From Marinomonas sp. CT5 (GTDB taxonomy: Bacteria > Pseudomonadota > Gammaproteobacteria > Pseudomonadales > Marinomonadaceae): a stretch of 64,000 bases of DNA. The position numbers and the translations under genes are program-made. The stretch spans positions 3,871,030-3,935,029 of the forward strand of contig NZ_CP025572.1 of assembly GCF_018336975.1 (NCBI RefSeq), given 5' to 3'. Shown here one piece after another: positions 36,403 to 45,397 of the stretch (position 1 is the stretch's first letter; each line of letters starts with the position of its first letter). The notes under the pieces are model-generated. The model made no database searches. It worked only from the letters and a program-made list of their open reading frames with translations, and was not told where the DNA came from.

Positions 36403-37905
36403 ATGCACTATCGAATATTTGTAACGTTATTTTTTGTCCTTAGTGTATTTGTTACTACTGATGCCATGGCAGAAAAACAAGCAATCATTATTTATGATGC
36501 GGAAATGCCGAAAATAAACGATCCCTCAAAAGGCAGCTACGCCCAATTAGCTAGCCTTATTGATCAATACCGAGCCCAAACAGCAAGTACCTTTTTTATC
36601 TTTGGTGGCGAAAGCTTAGGCCCAAGCATGCTATCTTCCATGGATAGAGGGGCGCACATTATTGATGTCCTCAATAGTTTAGAACCAAACGCAATGGGGA
36701 TTTCAAAACGCGAGTTGAGTTATGAAGAAGATGAGCTCATCTTACGCACCTATGAGGCCGCGTTCCCTATCGTATCAAGTAATCTATTTGAACCTAATAG
36801 CGAGCAATCTCCTGAAGGAATTCAGGCCTACACCATTCTTCAACAAGGCCGAGTAAAACTGGGGTTTATGTCAATCCTAGATCCCATTATTCTAGAAAAA
36901 TACCCGACTAAAAGACTGGAAGTGGCGAAACCTGAAAACATTATTAGAAAGACAGCCAATACACTCAGAAAGCAAAATGTCGATTTAATCGTTTTTCATT
37001 ATTCCGTTTACACGCCACTCATTAATCAACTTTTAGATGAAGGTGTGATCGATCTCGCACTTTTTAAGGATCAGCACTTTCAATCCAACACCTATGCAAG
37101 CGATCCTAAACACCCAAACAATATTCTAATAAAAGACGAAGCCGATGCCGCTGTCATTCAGCTCACATGGCAAGAAGATCGCCCTAGTGATAGTCTGACC
37201 AGCCAAACTACCCTAGTAAATCTTACTGATTTGCCTGCAAAGCCTAAGGTTTTACAACAAGAAAAACAGTACGATAGTCGACTTAACTCCTTGTTGAACG
37301 AAGTAATCGGCAAAACCGAAGCAACAATCAATCTAAAGAGAAAAACACTACGAACCTCTGAAAATAGTTTTGCCAATTATGTCGCAGATACTTTTAAACA
37401 CTTTACTGGTGCGCAAATCACTTTGATCAATAGCGGAACATTTCGTGGTAATAAACAGATCGAAAAAGGAGCACAATTAACGATTAAAGACATTCGTCTA
37501 ATGCTTCCTTATCGAAACACAATTAAACTAATAGAAGCGACTGGCCAGCAAATTACCGAAGCACTTGAACACGGAATGAATAGGTTAGAGCAACAGAGTG
37601 GACAGTTTTTGCAAGTGTCAGGCATCAAAGTTAAGTATGATTCATCACTTCCGGTTGGCAAACGTTTACTGTCCGTCACACTCGATGGTAAACCTCTTGA
37701 TCCTTCAAAAAACTACAAGGTGGCCACCCTTGATTATTTATTAAAGGGTGGCGATGGTTTTAACATGTTTAAAAACAGCAAAATCTTACCCTACTCACAA
37801 ATCTCAAATTTGACCCTATCGGACATAATGACCGTCGAGATTCAACAACAAAAAATCATAGATCCTGAAGTAGATGGACGCTTAAAAGACATGTCAACGG
37901 AATGA
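36403..37905 (+). CDS. Periplasmic 5'-nucleotidase-like protein with degenerate metal site
   Basis: A 500-aa exported protein (signal peptide 1-23, ending AMA before EKQA). It aligns with UshA-type 5'-nucleotidases, but the metallophosphatase motifs are lost: the usual TNDxHG region is YDAEMP, GGD is GGES, GNHEFD is GISKREL, and the later GH/GHSH histidines are not recognisable. The C-terminal nucleotide-binding domain (about 305-490) looks intact, with ENSFANYVADTF, NSGTFRGN and GGDGFNMF. I infer a catalytically dead, ligand-binding protein. Its stop codon overlaps the ATG of the cyclase gene (ATGA), so it is very likely the periplasmic input for that enzyme. Confidence 0.78.
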   Translation: MHYRIFVTLFFVLSVFVTTDAMAEKQAIIIYDAEMPKINDPSKGSYAQLASLIDQYRAQTASTFFIFGGESLGPSMLSSMDRGAHIIDVLNSLEPNAMGISKRELSYEEDELILRTYEAAFPIVSSNLFEPNSEQSPEGIQAYTILQQGRVKLGFMSILDPIILEKYPTKRLEVAKPENIIRKTANTLRKQNVDLIVFHYSVYTPLINQLLDEGVIDLALFKDQHFQSNTYASDPKHPNNILIKDEADAAVIQLTWQEDRPSDSLTSQTTLVNLTDLPAKPKVLQQEKQYDSRLNSLLNEVIGKTEATINLKRKTLRTSENSFANYVADTFKHFTGAQITLINSGTFRGNKQIEKGAQLTIKDIRLMLPYRNTIKLIEATGQQITEALEHGMNRLEQQSGQFLQVSGIKVKYDSSLPVGKRLLSVTLDGKPLDPSKNYKVATLDYLLKGGDGFNMFKNSKILPYSQISNLTLSDIMTVEIQQQKIIDPEVDGRLKDMSTE

Positions 37906-39575
37906 TGAATAAACCTAATCCAAAAACATTTTTCTCCATTCCTAAAGCAAACAGCGTTCGTCGAGTAAGCTTAGGAAAACAGCTAAGCATATTAACCATC
38001 ATCATTCTGCTGCTTTTCGTTTCTATTGGCTACGTCTTGCAGTCACGTTTGGAGCAAACTCAGTTAATCCTTAACGAGTTAACCTTAACCACTATACCGG
38101 CGATGAACAGCTCTACCCGTAGCGCGTTAAAATCCAGCGAATTATTGTCCGCACTGGAGTCACTCACCTCTGCAACGACGCCAGCCGAAAGAAGAATCGC
38201 AGAACAAGAAGTTCAAAAAAAACTTAATGAATCCACTGAAAACACAGCAAATACAAACCAAACAGAAATATTACTACTTAAAGCCATCCAAGAAGAAACC
38301 AAACATCTTAATCTGCTGATTGATCAAAAACTTGATTCTGCTTACCAAATTAATGCCTATTTAGACACCTTGTGGGGATTAAAAAAACGTACAGAACAAA
38401 TCAACATTGAACATAATAAAGACCTTAAAAAAGAGTATGATCAACTGACGCAATGGAAAATCGCTTTTTTAGAAGTTATCTCACTCGCTTATCGCATAGA
38501 AACCGTAGAAAGATTAAGCGATTTACAAGACATTCATCGCACTCTTGAACATTACCTAAAAACATTAAGTTCTTTAGATAAGCAACTTTCTGTAGAAGCG
38601 AAGAAAAAAGTTCGGCCAATATACACGAGCCTAAGAAGCATCCTTTCAGATCCAGAAAACCTAACTGAGTTACAGGCAAATTATTTACGCATAACGGGGC
38701 GAGCCCGTGGTCGAGAGCACTTTATTCGCAATATGATCAGTGATTACAGCAACATTACCAATCAACTATCTCTTAATGAGCATAACAACCTACAAAACAA
38801 AGCCGCCGAACTTGATCAAAGAATGAAAAATCAAAAAATCTGGTTTATCAGCGGCTTTATGTTATTGGCCAGCATGGTTATAGCCACACTGGCTTTTTAT
38901 TCCCACGCAATCAAACGATTAAAGAAATTGACTCAAAAAATCCACCACATGACAAAAGATTCCAGTAACACAAGTTTGTATATGGATGAAATTGATGAGT
39001 TATTTCAAGCATTCGATGAATTTTCAGAAACAATAGACATGCAAACTCGTCGTTTAGAAAAGCTATCACTGACCGATAGCCTAACCCACATTGCCAACAG
39101 ACGTGCCTTCGACCAACACTTATTAGAACAACTTTCTAATCAGAAAAATAACCAAAATGATTTATCCATCCTGCTCATTGATGTGGACTACTTCAAGCAA
39201 TACAACGACTTATATGGTCATATTAGTGGCGATGAAGCATTGCAAAAAATAGCAACTGCCTTAAAAAGTGTGACAAATAAAGAAACGGACTTAATTGCTC
39301 GTTATGGTGGAGAAGAGTTCGTCGTTATTCTGCCTTGTAAAAGCGCAGCTAAAGCCAAACAAGTCGCAGAAAAAATGCATAACGCCTTAAACCTTGCCGA
39401 TATAGAACATAAAGGCAGTCAAATATACCAAACCATCACCATCAGTATCGGAGCCGTGACAAAACACCAAAATGAAGTCACCAATACCGATACATTAATG
39501 AAAAAAGCAGACACCGCGCTCTACCATTCCAAGCATCTGGGACGCAACAGAACAACTCACATCAACGACATATAA
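37902..39575 (+). CDS. Membrane diguanylate cyclase coupled to pseudo-5'-nucleotidase
   Basis: A 557-aa protein with a membrane helix at about 28-47, a long helical periplasmic region (about 50-310), a second helix at about 314-335, and a C-terminal GGDEF domain with GGEEF at 469-473. The inhibitory-site motif reads KETD (460-463), lacking the arginine, so feedback inhibition by c-di-GMP may be absent. It starts inside the stop codon of the 5'-nucleotidase-like gene, and a second ATG follows at once. The pair probably converts binding of a periplasmic ligand into c-di-GMP synthesis. Confidence 0.9.
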   Translation: MMNKPNPKTFFSIPKANSVRRVSLGKQLSILTIIILLLFVSIGYVLQSRLEQTQLILNELTLTTIPAMNSSTRSALKSSELLSALESLTSATTPAERRIAEQEVQKKLNESTENTANTNQTEILLLKAIQEETKHLNLLIDQKLDSAYQINAYLDTLWGLKKRTEQINIEHNKDLKKEYDQLTQWKIAFLEVISLAYRIETVERLSDLQDIHRTLEHYLKTLSSLDKQLSVEAKKKVRPIYTSLRSILSDPENLTELQANYLRITGRARGREHFIRNMISDYSNITNQLSLNEHNNLQNKAAELDQRMKNQKIWFISGFMLLASMVIATLAFYSHAIKRLKKLTQKIHHMTKDSSNTSLYMDEIDELFQAFDEFSETIDMQTRRLEKLSLTDSLTHIANRRAFDQHLLEQLSNQKNNQNDLSILLIDVDYFKQYNDLYGHISGDEALQKIATALKSVTNKETDLIARYGGEEFVVILPCKSAAKAKQVAEKMHNALNLADIEHKGSQIYQTITISIGAVTKHQNEVTNTDTLMKKADTALYHSKHLGRNRTTHINDI

Positions 39576-39588
39576 CCATCATTAATAT

Positions 39589-40782
39589 TTAATCGGCATT
39601 TTTCCCGATGCGTTTCAGTATCATCAAGATGACCACCAAAGCACAAAGACCTAAACAGGCCCCAATGAATCCCACGCTCGCCAAACCAACAAACTGAATT
39701 GCCTGACTACCAATCAGCGCTCCCGCTCCAATCCCCAAATTGATAATGCCAGAATACAAAGACATGATAATGTCCGCCGCTGAATCATCCACTTTGAGCA
39801 CTCGAATTTGCATACTCAAACCAATGATCATCAGCGACGCTCCCCAAAGAAGAACACACGTAATCAGCAATGAACCACTTGGTGAAACAAAATACAAAGC
39901 ACTCATGCACAAAGAGGCGACAACAACACTGGACACCAACATCTGAGTGTTCGCTCTTTCACCAAAGTAGCTAAACAAAATACTTCCAACAATCCCAGCC
40001 ATGCCAAATAGCAATAAAGTTAAAGTAGTAAATTGTGGGCTTACGGACCCGATTTCTTGTAAAAAAGGTTCAATATAACTGTACGCCGAGTAATGAGCAG
40101 AGAAAATCACGAAAATAAACAGATACATGCCTAGTAACACTTTATTACGCAGAACTTCAGGGACTTTGCTCAGTGACCCAGAAAACAGGCTGGGTAATTG
40201 AGGTAATAAGCGATACATAGCCAGCATGATGATCACAGCAATGACCGCAATAACCGCAAACGTCGTTCGCCACCCCAGCATTTGGCCAATGATACGACCC
40301 GCAGGGACGCCAAGCACCATCGCCAAACCGGTTCCTGTCGCCAATACACTTAATGCAAACGTATGTTTGCCTTGCGGCGCCACACGGATCGCAATCGATG
40401 CGGTAATGGACCAAAACACCGCATGAGCAAAAGCAATCCCAATGCGACTGATCAATAACGTTGTGAAGTTCCATGCCACTACAGACAAAATATGACTAAC
40501 GATAAATAAAGCAAACAAACCGAGTAATAACGATTTGCGCTCTAACTTACGTGTCATAAGCATCATTGGCAGAGACATCAGCGCGACAATCCATGCATAA
40601 ATGGTCAGCATCCATCCAACCTGTGCTGGTGAGATCAAAAAACTTTGTGCAATATCCGATAACAGCCCGACGGGAACAAATTCTGTGGTGTTAAAAATAA
40701 AGGCACTGAAACCCAGTACAAAAACACGCAAATATTGAACACGACGAGAAGCCGTATCCTCAGTAGAAGGGGTTGATATCAT
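39589..40782 (-). CDS. sotB: Sugar efflux MFS transporter
   Basis: A 397-aa, 12-helix major facilitator. It matches E. coli SotB (YdeA) closely: AFIFNTTEFVPVGLLSDIAQ, AQVGWMLTIYAWIVALMSLP, SRIGIAFAHAVFWSITAS, AHYSAYSYIEPF and SGIINLGIGAGALIG. SotB exports L-arabinose and related sugars or IPTG. The ATG at 40782 is chosen because the aligned protein begins there; the open frame continues upstream to 40914 without homology. It converges on the cyclase gene with a 13-base gap. Confidence 0.9.
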   Translation of the reverse strand: MISTPSTEDTASRRVQYLRVFVLGFSAFIFNTTEFVPVGLLSDIAQSFLISPAQVGWMLTIYAWIVALMSLPMMLMTRKLERKSLLLGLFALFIVSHILSVVAWNFTTLLISRIGIAFAHAVFWSITASIAIRVAPQGKHTFALSVLATGTGLAMVLGVPAGRIIGQMLGWRTTFAVIAVIAVIIMLAMYRLLPQLPSLFSGSLSKVPEVLRNKVLLGMYLFIFVIFSAHYSAYSYIEPFLQEIGSVSPQFTTLTLLLFGMAGIVGSILFSYFGERANTQMLVSSVVVASLCMSALYFVSPSGSLLITCVLLWGASLMIIGLSMQIRVLKVDDSAADIIMSLYSGIINLGIGAGALIGSQAIQFVGLASVGFIGACLGLCALVVILMILKRIGKNAD

Positions 40783-41079
40783 GGAAACCTGCAGGAATGT
40801 GAGCAACAAGAAAGCCGACCATTTTCCACTTTTTAAAGCATAACGGAATAGTGAAATATGAATGTTTATTGATAGTTTTATTACATCTAAATAAGGTGCC
40901 TGAACAAAAACCAACTAAGCTAAATCTACTGGATAAATAAATAGGCTTTTAAACGTTTTTTTAATCTGAAAATTTCTTTGATTTTTCGCTAAAAATGCCC
41001 TAAAACATTTCATTATTAAGAAAAAAATGTGCAAGCTTGATTTTTTGCACCACCGCCAAGCTCACTGAAAGGAATCGAC

Positions 41080-42693
41080 ATGCAAAATCTCTCCGTCAAA
41101 GCAAAGTTCATCTTTCTTATTTTATCTATCATCATCGTCTTTTTGGTGGCACTGAGCTTGATCAAAACCAAAAGTACGGAGCTGGCCGATCGATTTAATC
41201 GATTTTATGAAGAGAATCACAATGTTTCTCTTAACTTAGAACGTGTTAAAGAAGCGCAAGTCGACATTGTGTTGAATGTGCGTGGTTTGCAGATCGCGTA
41301 TTTGCTCTCTCTCGATAAGCAAATTCCAGGTTATCTAGACACAATTTCGAAAAGTTATAACAAAACACCCGATCTGATCTCTGAACTGAACAAAGGTCTT
41401 CCCAATAAATCTGACGAATCCAAAAAATTACAGGCTCTTGTTAAAGACTTCCAAAACAAGACCAAAGCCTTTGTTAGCGCTATGGAAAACGCCGAAGACA
41501 ACAAAGCACCATTCCCAGTCTTTTCAGCTTTCATCGGTTCCTACAATGACTTAATGGCCTATTTTGCAACACTAACAGAAAGAACAAACACCGAAGTCAT
41601 CAGCGCTAAACAAGAAACCGAAGATCTCATTAAAGACATCGATCTTAGTTTTTGGGGCTCTATTTTCATTGCGATGATTATTTCTATCGGCTTAAGCTAT
41701 TTCATCTCAAATAATATTGTGCGTGGTATTTTAGGTGTTCGTAATGCTGCACAGAATATGGCACAAGGTTACCTAAACAAACCAGTTCAGGTTTCTGGCA
41801 GCGACGAAATTGCCGAGCTTGGTAACGCGATTAACACATCAACCACAAACTTGCGTAATGTCATCGCTAACGTGTTGAGCTCAGTAGATAAGGTCAATGA
41901 AAACAGTCAAGAAGTCCTAAAAGTAAACCAAGAAGTCGGTGAGTTCTCGTTGAATATTATGGACAACACCAGTCAAGTCGTCGTCGCGCTGGATCAAATG
42001 TCCGCTAATAACCGTACCATTGCCGATAACACCCAACAGTCCGCGGAGGCCGCTAACGACATTCGCACGGTAGCACAAAGTAGTTTAACCACCGCCAATA
42101 GCACCTTAGACGCGATTAATCAGCTGGTTTCCTCCTTAAAAGAAACCGGCGATGTGGTCACCCAGCTCCGTCAAGAAACAAGTAATATAGAGACGATCCT
42201 AGATGTCATCCGTGCTATTGCTGAACAGACCAACCTTCTTGCCCTAAACGCGGCTATTGAAGCTGCTCGAGCAGGCGAGCAAGGTCGAGGTTTTGCGGTT
42301 GTGGCTGATGAAGTACGAACACTAGCGCAACGTTCACAAGACAGTGTGAATGAAATCGAAACATTATTGGCACAACTTAGCTCCGCCAGCGGACAAGCTG
42401 TTAATCGCATGGAAGTCAGCTTAAAACTGGTGGACTCGTCTAGAGAGCAGGTCGAAAAAACCAATGAGCTCACCGGCAATATTCTCTCTGGCATTGAACG
42501 CGTGTCGGAACAAGCACAGCACGTCGCTCAATCTATAGAAGAACAAACGGAAGTATCAGAAGACATCACTAAGAAAATGCACATGGTGCAAAGCTTAACA
42601 AAAGAGAGTGCCGAAATGGCCAAACGCTCGGGCTTAAACATGGCGCAAAGTAGCGTAGATGTGCAGCAACAATTAAGCTTTTTTAAACTTTAA
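41080..42693 (+). CDS. Methyl-accepting chemotaxis protein
   Basis: A 537-aa chemoreceptor: membrane helix at about 9-28, periplasmic four-helix-type sensor (30-185), second helix about 189-210, HAMP (about 210-265), then the cytoplasmic signalling bundle. The hairpin tip is canonical ([20 protein letters not shown] near 382-401, then [12 protein letters not shown]). It has no C-terminal pentapeptide for CheR tethering. Signal unknown. It stands alone between sotB and a cyclase gene, with AAGGAATC upstream of its ATG. Confidence 0.93.
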   Translation: MQNLSVKAKFIFLILSIIIVFLVALSLIKTKSTELADRFNRFYEENHNVSLNLERVKEAQVDIVLNVRGLQIAYLLSLDKQIPGYLDTISKSYNKTPDLISELNKGLPNKSDESKKLQALVKDFQNKTKAFVSAMENAEDNKAPFPVFSAFIGSYNDLMAYFATLTERTNTEVISAKQETEDLIKDIDLSFWGSIFIAMIISIGLSYFISNNIVRGILGVRNAAQNMAQGYLNKPVQVSGSDEIAELGNAINTSTTNLRNVIANVLSSVDKVNENSQEVLKVNQEVGEFSLNIMDNTSQVVVALDQMSANNRTIADNTQQSAEAANDIRTVAQSSLTTANSTLDAINQLVSSLKETGDVVTQLRQETSNIETILDVIRAIAEQTNLLALNAAIEAARAGEQGRGFAVVADEVRTLAQRSQDSVNEIETLLAQLSSASGQAVNRMEVSLKLVDSSREQVEKTNELTGNILSGIERVSEQAQHVAQSIEEQTEVSEDITKKMHMVQSLTKESAEMAKRSGLNMAQSSVDVQQQLSFFKL

Positions 42694-42720
42694 AACACAC
42701 CAGAAGTTTTTAAAAACACC

Positions 42721-42740
42721 TAGCCGCTATGAAGCGGTTA
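42721..42740 (+). terminator. Weak stem-loop after MCP gene
   Basis: TAGCCGCT (42721-42728) pairs with AGCGGTTA (42733-42740), one G-U pair, loop ATGA. There is no T-tract after it, so termination may be incomplete or Rho-dependent. Confidence 0.4.
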
Positions 42741-42892
42741 GGGTGTCAAAAGACATCAGACTTATACTTTTCTATTGTAAGTAGCATCATAAAAAACGAC
42801 ATACCTCATTAAGAAACCTACACTTTTTTACAGAATCCTCAACTCGCCTATGAGATGATATTGGCTAATAAATAAACGCCTACAGAGTATCA

Positions 42893-44116
42893 ATGACACC
42901 TGCTATTTTATATTTTTCATCTCAACAAGCATCATGGAGAGTACAATTAGACACTCTTTTATCTGCTTATGGGCAATCAATTGAATGGCAAGCAGTACAA
43001 AACATCAACCAATCACCTGCTTTGTCTATTGTTCTACTTGAAGAAAACGGCATCAGCGAACAAGACTGGCCATTTTTACCCTCAAGAAAAACCATCGTTA
43101 TTGTCGACTCATGGAGTTTAAAAAGCAGCGTCCAATGGATTAAGCGTGGGGCGGCAAACTGTTTTGCACGTGATGATGAGCGTCTGGCTGCTTGGCTAGT
43201 ATCAGAGCTTTCGCAATTTTCAATACACAGAGCACCAAAGGCAGAAGATGATATTTTACAAGTCATCATAGATGCGATACCTGCACCGATCTTTTTCAAA
43301 GACAAACTGCATATTTATCAAGGCTGTAATACGGCTTTTTGCCAATCGCTTGGTGTTCCTCGTGAAAAAGTCATTGGTTATTCTGTCTATGATGTTGCAC
43401 CAAAACACCTCGCAGACACTTACTACAAAGCGGATACCCAACTACTCAATCAAGGCGGAGCGCAACGTTATGAAGCGGATGTGCAATTTTCAGATGGTTC
43501 TATCCATGAAATAGAGTTCAATAAAGCCGTCTTTAAAAAATCAAACGGCGAAGCATTGGGGTTAGTGGGTGTCATGCTGGATATAACAGAGCGCAATCAA
43601 TTGATGCGTAAGTTAGATAAAACCTCTCGAACCGACCCTCTTACAGGAATATCAAACCTTAGAGAATTCAACCTTATCATCCATGATGAACTAAACCAGC
43701 AAAAGCAGTTTGAAAAAAGACTTTGCTTAATGACTCTTGATATCGACTTCTTCAAAAAAATTAACGATAAATTTGGTCATAGCGGCGGCGATCAAGCGCT
43801 TCAACTTATTGCAGAGTGGTTACAAAAGAAGCTGAGATCAACAGACACTTTATTTCGTGTTGGAGGCGAAGAATTCTATATTTTAATGCGAGATATCGAC
43901 ATAGAAAATGCTTTTAAAATAGCAGAACGCCTCTGTAAAGGCATGGCAACTCATACCTTTTTAATCAACCAACAATCCGTTCACATCACATTATCCGCAG
44001 GCGTTATTGAACTTTCACCCTCAACAGATTTAGAAACCGCCCTAGATATGGTAGATAAAGCCTTATATGAAGCCAAATCAGATGGACGAAACTGTGTCTG
44101 CCCTGTCTATCAATAA
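42893..44116 (+). CDS. PAS-GGDEF diguanylate cyclase
   Basis: A 407-aa soluble protein. Residues 1-115 resemble a degenerate receiver domain (alternating hydrophobic strands, TIVIVDSW, no clear phospho-acceptor Asp). A PAS domain spans about 122-237 (IIDAIPAPIFFKDK through GVMLDITERN), followed by GGDEF with GGEEF at 324-328 and RSTD before it, so inhibition by product is expected. No membrane helix. Fourth cyclase within 11 kb. Confidence 0.9.
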   Translation: MTPAILYFSSQQASWRVQLDTLLSAYGQSIEWQAVQNINQSPALSIVLLEENGISEQDWPFLPSRKTIVIVDSWSLKSSVQWIKRGAANCFARDDERLAAWLVSELSQFSIHRAPKAEDDILQVIIDAIPAPIFFKDKLHIYQGCNTAFCQSLGVPREKVIGYSVYDVAPKHLADTYYKADTQLLNQGGAQRYEADVQFSDGSIHEIEFNKAVFKKSNGEALGLVGVMLDITERNQLMRKLDKTSRTDPLTGISNLREFNLIIHDELNQQKQFEKRLCLMTLDIDFFKKINDKFGHSGGDQALQLIAEWLQKKLRSTDTLFRVGGEEFYILMRDIDIENAFKIAERLCKGMATHTFLINQQSVHITLSAGVIELSPSTDLETALDMVDKALYEAKSDGRNCVCPVYQ

Positions 44117-44242
44117 CAAAAAACTATCTTAAAAAAAATTATTAAAAGTCATTCTCAAAAAGGAACAATTTCCATTACCGTCTGTCTATAGCTGATATAA
44201 AATTTTGTAATGCCAATTTTCAACTATAAATAGGAAGCAGTA

Positions 44243-45289
44243 ATGAAGCGTCAAACAATAAAAACCTCACTCTTCACCCTAACAAGTACAGCGGCTTTAA
44301 TGACCTTCGGCAGCGCATCTGTGCATGCCAGTGGAGAAATTAACGTCTATTCCGCTCGCAGCGAAGCCCTCATTAAACCTTTGCTAGACATCTATGCCAA
44401 AGAAAACAATGTCAAAGTTAACCTCATTACAGGTAAAGCCGATGCGCTATTAAACCGTCTGAAATCAGAAGGTGACGCAAGTCCGGCCGATGTATTTATC
44501 ACAGTGGATGCTGGGCGTTTGTATCGAGCCAAAGAGGCTGGCGTTCTGCAACCCTTTGAAACAAAACATCTAAACAAGGTGATTCCTGAGCATTTAAAAG
44601 ATCGCGATGGATACTGGTACGGCCTTTCTCAGCGCGCACGTGTGATTCTATATAATCCAGAAACGGTATCCGCGTCTGATTTATCAACTTACGAAGACTT
44701 AGCCGATCCTAAATGGAAAGGTAAAATTTGCATCCGTTCATCTAGCAACATTTATAACCAATCTTTGGTTGCTTCCATGATAGAGGCCGATGGCGAAAAA
44801 CAAACGCTAGAATGGATCAAAGGCTTAGTTGCCAACTTTGCACGTCCACCAGCTGGCGGGGATACCGATCAGATAAAAGCCGCCGCAGCAGGAGTTTGTG
44901 ATATTGCGGTGGCAAACACCTATTATTTTGGTCGTTTAGGTTTAAGTAACAAAGCAAGTGACCGTGCGGTTTTTGACAAGCTAAAAATGTTCTGGCCGAA
45001 CCAAGCAGACAATGAGCGTGGCGCTCACGTCAATGTCAGTGGTATTGGCATAACTGCATCGGCCAACAACAAAGACAATGCCAAACAACTGATCGACTTT
45101 TTAACCAGTCAGCAAAGCCAAGAATGGTACGCAAAAGTAAACAACGAATACCCTGTGATCGACGGTGTGGCGCCACCAAAAAGCTTAGCGACATTTGGTG
45201 AGTTCAAAGCCGATAAAGTGTCTTTGAGCGTATTAGGTGAAAACAACCGCCAAGCGGTTAAATTAATGGACCAAGGTGGTTGGAAGTAA
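44243..45289 (+). CDS. Iron(III) ABC transporter substrate-binding protein (FbpA/FutA type)
   Basis: A 348-aa periplasmic binding protein with a signal peptide (1-29, VHA before SGEINVYSAR). The family start INVYSARSEALIKPLL, the ligand loop GKADALLNRL and the double-tyrosine NTYYFGRL, which supplies iron-binding tyrosines in FbpA/FutA proteins, are present. Good ribosome binding site (AGGAAGC). No permease or ATPase genes follow; a bidirectional terminator does, so the membrane components lie elsewhere. A Fur site upstream is only weakly suggested. Confidence 0.88.
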   Translation: MKRQTIKTSLFTLTSTAALMTFGSASVHASGEINVYSARSEALIKPLLDIYAKENNVKVNLITGKADALLNRLKSEGDASPADVFITVDAGRLYRAKEAGVLQPFETKHLNKVIPEHLKDRDGYWYGLSQRARVILYNPETVSASDLSTYEDLADPKWKGKICIRSSSNIYNQSLVASMIEADGEKQTLEWIKGLVANFARPPAGGDTDQIKAAAAGVCDIAVANTYYFGRLGLSNKASDRAVFDKLKMFWPNQADNERGAHVNVSGIGITASANNKDNAKQLIDFLTSQQSQEWYAKVNNEYPVIDGVAPPKSLATFGEFKADKVSLSVLGENNRQAVKLMDQGGWK

Positions 45290-45310
45290 ATCAAGCTTTC
45301 CACACGCTGT

Positions 45311-45344
45311 AAAAAAAAGAGAAGAGGCGCTACGGCGCCTCTTC
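45311..45344. terminator. Intrinsic terminator (strong on minus strand)
   Basis: GAAGAGGCGC (45321-45330), loop TACG, GCGCCTCTTC (45335-45344). On the minus strand the stem is followed by CTCTTTTTTTTA, a good T-tract; on the plus strand the T-tract is poor. It serves the convergent binding-protein and ABC-F genes. Confidence 0.88.
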
Positions 45345-45397
45345 TTACATCAAACTACAAAATGCTTTATCAGCAGATTATGCACACTTTATATTCA

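Noticed and set aside
36403..37905. Active UshA/5'-nucleotidase
   Set aside because: None of the metal-binding motifs (DxH, GD, GNHE, later His residues) is intact in the alignment I can make by eye.
44133..44160. Possible Fur box upstream of the iron-binding protein gene
   Set aside because: Only one half (TGAGAATGAC on the minus strand) resembles the consensus; the other half is poor, so I do not list it as a site.
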